Shown piece after piece: positions 27,030 to 36,750 of a stretch of DNA of 64,000 nucleotides. Origin of the DNA: Mariniphaga sp963747515 (GTDB lineage: Bacteria; Bacteroidota; Bacteroidia; Bacteroidales; Prolixibacteraceae); the NCBI GenBank assembly GCA_963747515.1, contig CAVVFN010000001.1, positions 62,001 through 126,000 on the forward strand. The letters are read 5' to 3'. The notes beneath the pieces are model-generated. The model did not search any database. It was not told where the DNA came from and was given only the letters and a program-made list of their open reading frames with translations. The position numbers and the translations under genes are program-made. Every line of letters starts with the position of its first letter. Position 1 is the stretch's first letter.

Positions 27030-27107
27030 CCTGAATAAGGATGAATTGTGACAAATCGAAAGATGAAAGTAATATAAACCATTAGAAATTATTAATTTAA
27101 TATAAAC

Positions 27108-29306
27108 ATGAATAAAAGGAATTATCTGACTTTTGAAAAGTATGCACTGAAGCATCATGTACTCCTATTGTTTTTCATTTTTTCTTTTCATTTAATTTTT
27201 GGATTGAAAGCGAATTCCAGTGAGCTGTCAAATCTGGGACGTTATGTAATACCTTACCCTCAGCAGGTAACTTTAGGGGGTAATGAATTTACCTTTTCCG
27301 ACAATTTAACAATTGTAATCGATAAAAAATCTTCTGATGCGGATCGTTTTGCTGCAGACGAACTGGTACGTGATTTAAAAAAAGAATGGAACATAAATGC
27401 CAAAGTTGAAGGAGAGAAGCAGGGCAAATCCATTATTTTAACGCACTCGAATCCTCCGCGTAATTTAAACCAGCAAGGATATCAGCTGGTTACATCAGAG
27501 AATGAATTGGTTATCAGGGCAACCTCCGAAGAAGGAATATTTTACGGTACACAAACTTTGCTGCAACTCATCAAAAAATCAAGAGATGGTTATGTTATTC
27601 CGGGTGTTGAAATTACTGACTGGCCCGATATAGAAAAGAGAGCTGCACATTACGATACAAAACATCACCAGGATAAACGTTCTTACGTAGAAAGTTTTAT
27701 AAAAGACCTTGCAAGGTATAAGATAAATCAGCTGGTATGGGAATGGGAAGATAAACTTGAATATAAGAGCCATCCCGAGATTGGTGCACCTGGCGCCTTT
27801 ACCATTGAAGAAATGCAGGAAATGACTCAATATGCAAGAAAGTATCATGTGGAAATCGTTCCGCTTGTACAGGGACTGGGCCATGTTAGTTTTATTTTAA
27901 AGTGGCCGCAGTACCGACCTTTGAGAGAAATTGCCGATTCCAACTGGGAGTTTTGTCCCCTGGAAGAGGGTTCTTATGAACTTCTCTTTGATCTTTGGGA
28001 AGAAGCCATTGAAGCAACTCCTGGCTCTGAATACATACATATTGGTTCAGACGAAACTTACGAACTCGCGGCCTGTGACAAATGTAAGGCAAAAGCTCAG
28101 GAAATTGGTGCCAGTGGTGTTTACCACCTGTTTGTTAAAAAGGCAGCTGAACATCTTAAAAAGTTTGACCGGAAGGTAATGGTTTGGGAAAGGCCTATGG
28201 GATGGAATGAAAGTTCGTCACCGGTTAAGAATTTTGAAATCTCCAAAGATATTGTCCTCACTGAAAGCTATCAATATGAAACGCCTGATTTTAAATATGC
28301 CAAACAAGCAAAAGACCTGGGATATGAAATATATGCTTACGATCCAAATCCGGGAATAGAACCCTTATTCCTTCCCTATAAATTCAGACTAAAAAGAGGA
28401 GAAAAAGTTCCCGGAAGTATGGAGAATTCCTATCAGTTTCTTACCTCTACGGCTCTTTCCGGTGTTTTTGATGGCATGATCAATACTTCATGGGATGATT
28501 CGGGCCTGCACAATCAAATGTGGATGCTAAGTTTTGTTACCTCTGCTGAATATTCCTGGAGTGGAAGTAAGCCTTCCTTAAAGGAATTTGAAGATTCATT
28601 TTATAAAAGCTATTATAGTCCTTCAGTGGAAAATATGCAAGAACTGTATTATCTGTTGAATGAAGGTGCCTATTATTATTCATGGACATTCGAACGAAAT
28701 GTTTGGCACCACGGAGATATTGGTAAAACGCATTTGCCTGACCTGCCAAGAAATGATAATATGGAATATGATCCTTACTGGAACAGGGAATACAGCCAAA
28801 AGGTTGCTGAATCAAGGGACATGCTTGAGAAAATGGACCGGGCACTTCAGATTATTGGAAACAATAAAAAAATGAAGGTGAAAAATGAATACGATTTTGA
28901 AATCTACCGGACAATTGCCGAATTGATCAAACATACCTGTAAGACTTATCTCGACTTATCGGAATTGGAGCATACAATTACACAGGCACACCGCCTGACG
29001 TTCATCAATAAGCAGGAAGCGTATAATAAATTGGAGGAAGCCAAAGAATTAATCGAAAAAAGTCTGGACAGAAGGGAAAGAGTTTACAACGATTTGGTGG
29101 AGACCTGGGAGAAAACCCGCCTGCCTAAAGGAATGTCTACACCTACTAAGGAATTCTTCCACCAACAGGACCGGGCTCGTCATTATGCATTCAGAACAGC
29201 CGATATGTCTTATCTGATTTATGACGAACAGCTGCTTGATATGGAAGGCTATCTTGAAGACCTGGAAGAATATATGGCGTACTACAAAACGCTGATAGGT
29301 TCTTAA
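27108..29306 (+). CDS. GH20 beta-N-acetylhexosaminidase, exported
   Basis: The 732-residue protein has a hydrophobic export segment at about residues 17-33, then a GH20b-type non-catalytic alpha/beta domain (IPYPQQVTLGGNEFTFSD to EEGIFYGTQTLLQLI, about 42-163). The catalytic barrel follows and carries the family's Asp-Glu pair in HIGSDE at residues 311-316. The C-terminal 200 residues are helical (ETWEKTRLPKGMS). GH20 enzymes remove terminal GlcNAc or GalNAc by substrate-assisted catalysis, which fits the upstream agaS-kbaZ genes. Residues after HIGSDE (CDKCKAKAQEIG) resemble subfamily members related to O-GlcNAc-type hexosaminidases. It is probably in the periplasm. Confidence 0.86.
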   Translation: MNKRNYLTFEKYALKHHVLLLFFIFSFHLIFGLKANSSELSNLGRYVIPYPQQVTLGGNEFTFSDNLTIVIDKKSSDADRFAADELVRDLKKEWNINAKVEGEKQGKSIILTHSNPPRNLNQQGYQLVTSENELVIRATSEEGIFYGTQTLLQLIKKSRDGYVIPGVEITDWPDIEKRAAHYDTKHHQDKRSYVESFIKDLARYKINQLVWEWEDKLEYKSHPEIGAPGAFTIEEMQEMTQYARKYHVEIVPLVQGLGHVSFILKWPQYRPLREIADSNWEFCPLEEGSYELLFDLWEEAIEATPGSEYIHIGSDETYELAACDKCKAKAQEIGASGVYHLFVKKAAEHLKKFDRKVMVWERPMGWNESSSPVKNFEISKDIVLTESYQYETPDFKYAKQAKDLGYEIYAYDPNPGIEPLFLPYKFRLKRGEKVPGSMENSYQFLTSTALSGVFDGMINTSWDDSGLHNQMWMLSFVTSAEYSWSGSKPSLKEFEDSFYKSYYSPSVENMQELYYLLNEGAYYYSWTFERNVWHHGDIGKTHLPDLPRNDNMEYDPYWNREYSQKVAESRDMLEKMDRALQIIGNNKKMKVKNEYDFEIYRTIAELIKHTCKTYLDLSELEHTITQAHRLTFINKQEAYNKLEEAKELIEKSLDRRERVYNDLVETWEKTRLPKGMSTPTKEFFHQQDRARHYAFRTADMSYLIYDEQLLDMEGYLEDLEEYMAYYKTLIGS

Positions 29307-29949
29307 TCAGGAACATTTTCTAGTTCACCGGATGAACGGAGAAACGTGCAGGAATATCTTCTATATGCAGCCGCAAACGAATCCTTCCGACAGGCTGTCA
29401 AGATATTCTTCCACGTTTCTCTTTTCTTCTTCCGTTCCCTGACACCGGAAACAGACCGGCAATAAAACGAAGGAATTGACTGACAGTTTTTCCGGAGGGA
29501 ATGAATTTTTACATACAAAGCAGGACGATTTTTCCATTTTGCTGGATATGAAATAAACGGCAAATATATACAGATTTTTAGATTGATTTAAATGCTGTTC
29601 AGTTCACTTCATCCGGAATGTAATGAAATACCTGTTTAGAGGGTTTATAATAAGCATTTACATTTAGTGAAACTGGCATTGAAAAAAAAATTACTCACTG
29701 TTTTTCAAGGCCAGTTTTATAGTTTATTTTTCTTCTGACTCTGCTTGATTAATAATGCTTCATACAGCAGGTACCTAAACTTCTGCCTTTAATTCACCAA
29801 ATAACAATTTTTTTAATGTATTGACGCAACCTCTTGGGCACAGGTACCATCTTATTTTAAAATTGCAGTTGCATAGGTTTTAAAACGTTTGTTTTATTTT
29901 GTTTTTGTTAAACGTGATGGAGACTGCTTAAATCCAAACTAAAACTGAT
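29307..29949. other. 643-base intergenic region after the GH20 gene
   Basis: No convincing gene was found. A minus-strand frame of 86 codons at 29303-29563 has a basic, low-complexity product and looks like chance or decayed sequence. A strong hairpin lies at 29670-29717. The last 100 bases are T-rich and should hold the promoter of the gene at 29950, though no exact TTTG / TAnnTTTG pair was located. Confidence 0.5.
29670..29717 (+). terminator. Strong hairpin, probable terminator
   Basis: AAACTGGCATTGAAAAA (29670-29686) pairs with TTTTTCAAGGCCAGTTT (29701-29717) with one mismatch in 17 positions. The right arm is followed by a T-rich tract. It is 364 bases beyond the GH20 stop, which is far for a simple terminator, so a regulatory RNA hairpin is an alternative. 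Confidence 0.5.
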
Positions 29950-32712
29950 ATGTTAATAAAGAAAAACCATCTTATAAATTGCTTTCTTATAGAAGTTCTC
30001 TTTTTGGTTTATTCTTTTCCTGTTATAGCCCAAAAGGAAGCTTCTGTCTGGTTAAGCGGAACCGGTTATCAGCTTAAATTTCAATCTGATAGTGTTTTAC
30101 TTCAAAATTTTGATGGCAAATGGGATGCAACCTCCAGTATCTGTGATACAAGTGGAAATATTGTTTTGTATACAGATAATCAAACCATTTGGAACGGAAA
30201 TCATGAGATTCTGGTAAATGGAGAAGGGTTACATGCTGAAAATTTCCATCCTCTCGGACGTCCTGAATTTCTTCCCTGGCCGGGAAAAGATGGTTATTAC
30301 TTCCTTATTTATGAAAGTGTCTTTTTCCTTCCGGGGGAAGGTTATAAAATACAAGACAAGGAGATACAATATGCTGAAATCAACACCAATGCCCAAAATG
30401 GAAGAGGAGAGGTAATATCCAAAGGAAATACATTTCACAGAAATTATCATGCATCTCCCACAATAGCGGGTTATTGCGGGAACAGCTATTTCTGGCTAAT
30501 TATTGATCGAAACGACAATATTACAGAGTTATTAAAAGACCGCATCTATGCCTATAAAATTGATGAAAACGGAATAAATTTAACTCCGGTCATTAACGAC
30601 AAATATCCATTTGGCAATTCACACGGATACAAATTTTCACCCAATGGAGATAAAGTGTATTGTTCCCTGAACAATGTTGAGTACGAAAATTTAAAGTTCA
30701 TTGCTGATTTTAATTTTCAGACAGGAAAAATTTCTAATTTTCGTCTCTTAAGGTTGCATGTAGATGCCATGTCAGAATTTTCACCAAACAGCCAGCTTTT
30801 TTATTTCTTCAGCGGGGGAAAACTAATTCAGGTTGATTTAAAAAAAAGAAATTCTTTATCTTATCTGGATTCATACATCATACTTCTAACATTAAAGTCG
30901 AACCAGAATGCTTTATATCCTGGTCAGGACCTGCAACTCGGGGCTGATGGGAAACTTTATTTCACATATTATGATGTTTCAGATGAGAAAATGAAATTAG
31001 GAAGGATCAACAAGCCGAACCAGCAGGGATCTGCATGTGACGTGGAGCTTGATTTTATGACAGCAAATATATATTGGTTTCCCGATTTTGCAACAAGTTT
31101 TTTCAGGGATAAGGAGCCAGTAAAGCTGGATGAATTTGAAGCAATGGCGGGCTATGACATTGAACTGTGTCCGCATTCTTCTGTCCGGATAGGTGCAAAT
31201 ACAAATCCTGATGCAATTTACCACTGGTATCCGGAAAAAAATCTGGACAATCCTTTCATCGCCCAGCCTGTGTTTACCCATTCTTCAACTTCAGGTAATC
31301 CGCTGACAGAAGCCTATACTTTGGAAGTAACCGACGGGAACTGCTGGCTGAAATATGATACAGTCAGCATTACCCAACGTCCTGCTGCATCTGCATTGAC
31401 CGTTGATGGAAGCTGGTCGGTATGCCCCTATGTGGAAAAAGTAGACTACTGGACACAGGAGAACGGAAGCGAAATTTACTGGCTGGCGGCGGGAGGTGAA
31501 ATTGTTTCGGGGCAGGGAACCGACAGCATTAAGGTAAACTGGAAGGAGACCAATTTCGATGCTTCGGTGGGAGTATATTCGGTAAACGAATATGGCTGTA
31601 ATTCCGATACTACCTATTTCCCGGTCAGAATCAATGTGGAGCTGATAACTGAAACACCCCACGGGAGTGAATATTTATGTGTTGCCAACAGGAGGAATAA
31701 TATATACCAAATAAAAAACACCAACGGCTCGGTTTATGACTGGGTAGCTTTCGGTGGTGAAATCATAAGCGGGCAGGGTAGCAACCGGGTAGTTGTAAAC
31801 TGGCTTCAGGAAGGTATGCATTCACTGCTTGTAAAGGAAACAAGTACCACTATCGATACCATTTGTTATGGAGAATCGGCTCCATTGCTGGTGGAGGTAA
31901 TTAACGACAGCCTGGAAATAAATCTGGAGAATGTTTCTTTCAATCTGGATAATAGTGTAGAAATCACCTACAGTCCGGGAAAACTGGATCAGGAAAGACA
32001 TTCACTGTCCATTTTGTCTGCAGAAGATATATCTTCCCCCAAAAATGAGGTTGCAGTTTCTGAAGACTATGATGGCAGACTGCTGTATGTTCCTGAACCT
32101 GGGATATTACAACCGGAAACCATTGAACTTAAGGTGGTAAATGAATGCAATGAGGTTTTTGTTTCAAATGCCCTGCAGACAACGATATTAAAAGTGAAAG
32201 ATGTAATAGGTCAGCAGGTTAGCCTGATATGGAATATAAATGAATTCTGGAAAAATGACCGGGTAGAATTTGAAATATGGCATGCTGAAAATAAACCGGA
32301 TATTTGGGAATTGCTTGCTGATAACCTGATAACCGGTGAAGGTGAATTTATAAATGAGGGTATGGCCCTTACTCACTTCTTCAGGGTAAAGGCCATAAAC
32401 CCCTATGAAAGGAAAGAATCCTGGTCGAACCGGATAAAAGTTGAACTGGAAGATGAAGTTAATATTCCTGATGTTTTTACTCCAAATGGCGATGGGTTCA
32501 ACGACAGGTGGGAGATTCATAACATCCGCTTTCATGCATTGCAGCAGGTTACTGTTTACAACCGTTTTGGGCAAAAAGTGTATGAATGCCGGAACGATTT
32601 CATCCCATGGGATGGGAAAGTAAATGGGGAAATCATCCAGGGCACTTACCTGTATGAACTTATTTTCGCTGACGGACAAAAGAAATACGGTCAACTAACA
32701 CTATTGCAATGA
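29950..32712 (+). CDS. T9SS type B-sorted surface protein (CHU_C / gliding-associated C-terminus)
   Basis: The 920-residue protein has an N-terminal signal segment (LINCFLIEVLFLVYSFPVIAQ). Residues about 30-390 form a repetitive beta-rich part with GNIVLYTDNQTIWNGN and HGYKFSPNGDKVYCSL, resembling a propeller. Ig- or PKD-like regions follow, two with the paired phrase GGEI(V/I)SGQG (about 515 and 600). The C-terminus is a classic type B domain beginning INIPDVFTPNGDGFND-like (VNIPDVFTPNGDGFNDRWEI, about 836-855) and ending GTYLYELIFADGQ. The stop codon overlaps the start of the PorP/SprF gene by four bases (ATGA), and such pairs are the usual arrangement for type B cargo with a dedicated partner. 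The function of the body is unknown. Confidence 0.85.
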   Translation: MLIKKNHLINCFLIEVLFLVYSFPVIAQKEASVWLSGTGYQLKFQSDSVLLQNFDGKWDATSSICDTSGNIVLYTDNQTIWNGNHEILVNGEGLHAENFHPLGRPEFLPWPGKDGYYFLIYESVFFLPGEGYKIQDKEIQYAEINTNAQNGRGEVISKGNTFHRNYHASPTIAGYCGNSYFWLIIDRNDNITELLKDRIYAYKIDENGINLTPVINDKYPFGNSHGYKFSPNGDKVYCSLNNVEYENLKFIADFNFQTGKISNFRLLRLHVDAMSEFSPNSQLFYFFSGGKLIQVDLKKRNSLSYLDSYIILLTLKSNQNALYPGQDLQLGADGKLYFTYYDVSDEKMKLGRINKPNQQGSACDVELDFMTANIYWFPDFATSFFRDKEPVKLDEFEAMAGYDIELCPHSSVRIGANTNPDAIYHWYPEKNLDNPFIAQPVFTHSSTSGNPLTEAYTLEVTDGNCWLKYDTVSITQRPAASALTVDGSWSVCPYVEKVDYWTQENGSEIYWLAAGGEIVSGQGTDSIKVNWKETNFDASVGVYSVNEYGCNSDTTYFPVRINVELITETPHGSEYLCVANRRNNIYQIKNTNGSVYDWVAFGGEIISGQGSNRVVVNWLQEGMHSLLVKETSTTIDTICYGESAPLLVEVINDSLEINLENVSFNLDNSVEITYSPGKLDQERHSLSILSAEDISSPKNEVAVSEDYDGRLLYVPEPGILQPETIELKVVNECNEVFVSNALQTTILKVKDVIGQQVSLIWNINEFWKNDRVEFEIWHAENKPDIWELLADNLITGEGEFINEGMALTHFFRVKAINPYERKESWSNRIKVELEDEVNIPDVFTPNGDGFNDRWEIHNIRFHALQQVTVYNRFGQKVYECRNDFIPWDGKVNGEIIQGTYLYELIFADGQKKYGQLTLLQ

Positions 32713-33629
32713 AGATACTTAAAAAGAGCTTGACATCGTTATTCGTATTTTTGGTATGGCAGGTAAATGCACAGGATTTTCCTTATCACTATTTTTCTCA
32801 TTCGCTCCCAGTTATTGAAAACCCTTCACTGGTGGCTGCAAGGGCAGATCTGGAAATAGCCTTAGGCGCCTACAACCTTTGGGCGGGGGGCTACAAACCG
32901 GTGAATGATTACCTTTTAACTATATCCTTTTCTCCTGAAACAGGTAAACAAAAAAGGTCCAACAAGTATGTTCCAAGAGTGGGAGTAGGGATGAACCTGT
33001 TATCTGAACATATAGGTCCTTTTACGCAGTATATTATGCAGCTGATGTACGGCTATCATATTCCACTGTCTCAGAATGTACAGTTGTCTTTAGGTATTTC
33101 CGGAATGGTTGAGAACCTGCAGATCGATGTAAATTCCCTTTCTCCCGGGCAACCTGATGACCCGCGTCTTATCGGTGGCAGCAACCGTTCTTTGTTATTG
33201 GACGGTGGATTCGGTGCAACTGTTTCTGACGATAAATTCAGTGTTGCTTTTTCTGCACTTAATCTGGCTCCAGGTGCCTTCCGGTTTTCAGAGCAGCAGG
33301 CAGAGGAAATTTCTTCATACCGCCGGTTTTTTTTGTCGGGGAACTATTCCGTCAGCTTCTATCAGTATGCCTTTATCCGCCCACAGGTAACTCTTCGGAA
33401 TTCACGGCTGGAATTCATCAATTACGATCTCTCCCTGGATTTTGGATTACGTTATTTTGAAGTGGGGGCAGGATACCGCAGTGAAAGTTCTCTCTTCCTG
33501 TTCGTTCGCGTTCCTGTTGCCGGATTTCTGTTTTCTTATACTTCTGAGAATCCAATGAAAGCCAGTTACATGGCCGGTAATGGTCATGCCTTTACCATTG
33601 GATGGAAACCCGGATTTGCTTCTTACTGA
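32709..33629 (+). CDS. PorP/SprF family type IX secretion partner protein
   Basis: The 306-residue protein has a signal peptide (LFVFLVWQVNAQ) and the pattern of the PorP/SprF family: an early aromatic-rich segment FPYHYFSHSLPVIENPSLVA (about 23-42), a GVGMNLLSEHIGPFTQY strand pair and a C-terminal barrel ending HAFTIGWKPGF. Members are outer-membrane proteins that cooperate with type B cargo. Its start overlaps the stop of the preceding type B protein, which implies coupled translation and a functional pair. The usual family opening (QxPxYxQYMFNxxxxNPAYAG) is only loosely kept, so the protein is a diverged member. It converges with the SDR gene nine bases beyond its stop. Confidence 0.75.
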   Translation: MKILKKSLTSLFVFLVWQVNAQDFPYHYFSHSLPVIENPSLVAARADLEIALGAYNLWAGGYKPVNDYLLTISFSPETGKQKRSNKYVPRVGVGMNLLSEHIGPFTQYIMQLMYGYHIPLSQNVQLSLGISGMVENLQIDVNSLSPGQPDDPRLIGGSNRSLLLDGGFGATVSDDKFSVAFSALNLAPGAFRFSEQQAEEISSYRRFFLSGNYSVSFYQYAFIRPQVTLRNSRLEFINYDLSLDFGLRYFEVGAGYRSESSLFLFVRVPVAGFLFSYTSENPMKASYMAGNGHAFTIGWKPGFASY

Positions 33630-33638
33630 AGAAATGAC

Positions 33639-34385
33639 TTATACATAGGTCATTTTCCGGCTCATGCCTCCATCTACAAAAAAATTCTGACCGGTAATGA
33701 AATCATTTTCCGGATTTAGCAGAAACAATACCATCCGTGCAATATCTTCTGCCTTTCCCACACGGCCTGCAGGATGCTGACGGTGGTCCTCCTCCGACAA
33801 CTGGTATTGCCGGGCCTGCGATTTTTTCTTTATTCCTGATACATCGATCCATCCCGGGCTGATGCAATTGACCCGGACTTCAGGCCCCAGGCTGACAGCA
33901 AGTGCATGGGTGAGCGCAAAAATACCTCCCTTGCTGGCTGAATAGGCTTCAGTATCCGCCTCCGACTGAAAAGCACGGGTGGAGCAAAGATTGATAATGC
34001 TTCCGTTTGATTTTTTCAAAAACGGCAAAGAATATTTTGCACAAAGAAAGCTGCCGGTAAGATTTGTTCCGATAACACGATTCCATTCCTCAAGTGAAAG
34101 CTCCGTTAGTGGCTTATTGTCCAGGATGGCGGCATTGTTGATTAATCCTGAAATGTTGCCAAACTTTTTTGCTGATTTTCTTATAGATGTCTTCACATCT
34201 TCCTCCGATGAAACATCGCAATTCAGTAAATAAAGATCTTCTGAAGGAAACTCTTCCCTGAATTCATCAATGGCTTCCTTATCGATTTCAAGAACGGATA
34301 CGTTATAACCCTTCTCCAACAACTGCAGAGATATAACCTTTCCTATTCCCTGTGCAGCTCCTGTAATCAGAATATTTTTTTTCAT
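33639..34385 (-). CDS. Short-chain dehydrogenase/reductase (SDR)
   Basis: A classical SDR of 248 residues when started at the ATG at 34385. It shows the TGxxxGxG cofactor motif as ITGAAQGIGK, the NNAA strand motif (LINNAAILDN), the catalytic YxxxK as YSASK with the upstream serine in NLCSTRAFQ, and PGWIDVS after it. The end (GQNFFVDGGMSRKMTYV) is typical. NAD(P)-dependent oxidation or reduction of a small alcohol or ketone is expected; the substrate is unknown. An earlier ATG at 34421 would add twelve residues before MKKNILITG that are not typical of the family, so I prefer the shorter form. The gene is divergent from the dipeptidyl peptidase gene. Confidence 0.82.
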   Translation of the reverse strand: MKKNILITGAAQGIGKVISLQLLEKGYNVSVLEIDKEAIDEFREEFPSEDLYLLNCDVSSEEDVKTSIRKSAKKFGNISGLINNAAILDNKPLTELSLEEWNRVIGTNLTGSFLCAKYSLPFLKKSNGSIINLCSTRAFQSEADTEAYSASKGGIFALTHALAVSLGPEVRVNCISPGWIDVSGIKKKSQARQYQLSEEDHRQHPAGRVGKAEDIARMVLFLLNPENDFITGQNFFVDGGMSRKMTYV

Positions 34386-34548
34386 CCTTTGCTGTATTAT
34401 TAAAATATTTGATTTATTCATAACTGGAAATAAACCAGATTCGTATTTTTAACAATTTAAGATGCAATTAGGTCAACTTTTAATCAGAATTATGATATTA
34501 ATTATTTGCAGGCTTAATATGAGGCATTATTTTCGTTCAAAAAAACAG

Positions 34549-36750
34549 ATGCAGAAAATACTGTTGATTTTCCTTATGCTGATTTCTCAACATTTAGTTG
34601 CCCAGAAACAGCAAATGACCCTTGAAGATGCAGTGATTGGCCGTCACACTTACCTGCAGCCCCAAACCTTAAGCGGGTTAACCTGGAAAAACGATCAGGT
34701 ACTTACCTGGGAGGAAAATGATTCAGTTTTGGCTGAAAATGCCCGCAATGGGAAAAAATTTACATTGTTAACCCTGAAAGAAGCAAATGCTGCCTTAAGC
34801 CTGCAATCAGAAGCTCAGTTGCAAAGTTTGTCCGGCTATTCCTGGACTGAAAACGAGGAATTGCTGCTGCAAAATAAAAATAGCTATTACGCCCTGGATA
34901 CAGAAGAAAAAAAGGTAGTGTGGAACATCAGCCTTCCTGCTGAAGCTGAAAATCCGGTGCTAAGCGAAAGAGGAAACTTTTTAGTCTATACGGCAGGTGA
35001 TGATATACAACTCACCTTTTCTGACGGGAAATCAAAAAAAGTTACTGATGATGGCGGACATGGTATTGTAAACGGTAAATCAGTACATCGGAATGAATTT
35101 GGCATTACAGGCGGGATATTTGTTTCTCCGCAGGGAAATTATATTGCTTTCTACCGGATGGATGAATCAATGGTAACCGACTATCCTCTGGTTGATTATA
35201 TGACCAGGGTGGCAGAGCATATTCCGGTTAAATACCCTATGGCCGGAATGAAAAGCCATCATGTTACAATTGGTATCTACAATGTGGCAACAGGCAATAG
35301 TCTGTTTCTGAAAACCGGTGAACCTTTTGACAGGTATTTTACCAATATCACCTGGGCGCCTGATGAACAATCAATTTATATCGCTGAACTGAACCGCGGA
35401 CAAAACCACATGAAACTTAACCGGTATGATGTCTCTACAGGAAATAAAGTCCATACCTTATTTGAAGAAACCAGTGAAAATTATGTAGAGCCGCTGTATC
35501 CGCTTCTTTTTTCAGAGGCAGATGAAAACGAATTTTATTACCTGAGCCGCAGGGATGGCTGGTTTCATGTATATAAGTATGCTGTTTCCGGTGAACTGAA
35601 AGAACAACTTACAAAAGGAGAGTGGGAGGTTGTCCGTATTGTGGGATTTTCTGACAAAGAAAAATATCTGTATGTAGAGGCTACCCGGAAGAGCCCGCTG
35701 GAGTTACATCTTTACCGGGTATATACCAAAACAGGCCAGATGGAAAAACTAACCGAAGAAGAAGGCGTTCACAGGGGAATTATGAGCCCGGGAGGGAGCT
35801 ATATTATCGATCGGTTCAGTACTCCCGATATACCTTCACAAACCGGTTTATTTTTTGCAACCGGAAAAATGCACAGGACCCTGCATTGCGCTGCCAATCC
35901 GCTGGCAGATTATCAGCTTGGAGAAAACAGGCTGGTACCTCTTATGGCAGCCGACGGAAAAACTGAACTTACAGGCCGTATGATTTTACCTGTTAACTTT
36001 GACCCGGCGGTAAAATATCCGGTAATAATATATGTTTATGGAGGGCCCCATTCCCAGCTTGTCGATAAAAGCTGGCTGAACGGTGTTAACTGGTGGCAAT
36101 ATTATATGGCATCGCAGGGATACATTGGATTTACAATGGATAACCGGGGTACCAATAACCGCGGGCGTGAATTTGAAACCGCCATTCACCGTCAGCTGGG
36201 CATTCTGGAAACACAAGATCAGATGAAAGGTATTGAATACCTGAAATCGCTGCCTTATGTCGATGCAGAACGCATAGGAGTGCATGGCTGGAGTTACGGA
36301 GGGTTTATGACCCTGAACCTGATGTTGCGGCACCCCGAAGTTTTTAAGGTTGGCGTGGCCGGCGGGCCTGTTGTCGACTGGAGTATGTACGAAATAATGT
36401 ATGGCGAACGCTACATGGATCGGCCGCAGGAGAATCCCTCAGGCTACATGAAGACCAATATGCTTAATCATGTGGAAAATTTGGAAGGCAGCCTGATGCT
36501 GATTCATGGAGTACAAGACGATGTAGTGGTGATGCAGCACAGTATGAAATTTTTACGTGAATGCATAATGCGCGAAAAGCAGGTCGATTTCTTTGTATAT
36601 CCTACACATCCGCATAATGTAAGAGGAAAGGACAGAGTTCACCTGATGGAAAAGGTTAGCAATTATTTTTTTGAAAAGCTGAAAAAAGAACCGGAATTTG
36701 ATGGAAAGGCTTGTGAACAAAAGAAACAGGAAGATATTATTTTAAAATAG
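34549..36750 (+). CDS. Dipeptidyl peptidase IV (S9B serine peptidase), exported
   Basis: This is a prolyl-specific exopeptidase that removes N-terminal dipeptides. From the ATG at 34549 it is 733 residues; this start is preferred because it opens directly with a signal peptide (MQKILLIFLMLISQHLVAQ), whereas the ATG at 34462 adds a poorly exported prefix. The N-terminal DPPIV beta-propeller (about 30-480) is followed by the alpha/beta-hydrolase domain with GWSYGGF (catalytic serine at residue 582), the aspartate in VQDDVV and the histidine in HPHNV. Propeller-side residues such as NRGTNNRGREFE resemble the family. Its last 14 bases overlap the 3' end of the opposite-strand DUF819 gene. Confidence 0.9.
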   Translation: MQKILLIFLMLISQHLVAQKQQMTLEDAVIGRHTYLQPQTLSGLTWKNDQVLTWEENDSVLAENARNGKKFTLLTLKEANAALSLQSEAQLQSLSGYSWTENEELLLQNKNSYYALDTEEKKVVWNISLPAEAENPVLSERGNFLVYTAGDDIQLTFSDGKSKKVTDDGGHGIVNGKSVHRNEFGITGGIFVSPQGNYIAFYRMDESMVTDYPLVDYMTRVAEHIPVKYPMAGMKSHHVTIGIYNVATGNSLFLKTGEPFDRYFTNITWAPDEQSIYIAELNRGQNHMKLNRYDVSTGNKVHTLFEETSENYVEPLYPLLFSEADENEFYYLSRRDGWFHVYKYAVSGELKEQLTKGEWEVVRIVGFSDKEKYLYVEATRKSPLELHLYRVYTKTGQMEKLTEEEGVHRGIMSPGGSYIIDRFSTPDIPSQTGLFFATGKMHRTLHCAANPLADYQLGENRLVPLMAADGKTELTGRMILPVNFDPAVKYPVIIYVYGGPHSQLVDKSWLNGVNWWQYYMASQGYIGFTMDNRGTNNRGREFETAIHRQLGILETQDQMKGIEYLKSLPYVDAERIGVHGWSYGGFMTLNLMLRHPEVFKVGVAGGPVVDWSMYEIMYGERYMDRPQENPSGYMKTNMLNHVENLEGSLMLIHGVQDDVVVMQHSMKFLRECIMREKQVDFFVYPTHPHNVRGKDRVHLMEKVSNYFFEKLKKEPEFDGKACEQKKQEDIILK

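Noticed and set aside
29303..29563. Minus-strand 86-codon frame after the GH20 gene
   Set aside because: Its sequence is basic and compositionally odd, it overlaps the end of the GH20 gene, and no family resemblance was seen; probably chance.
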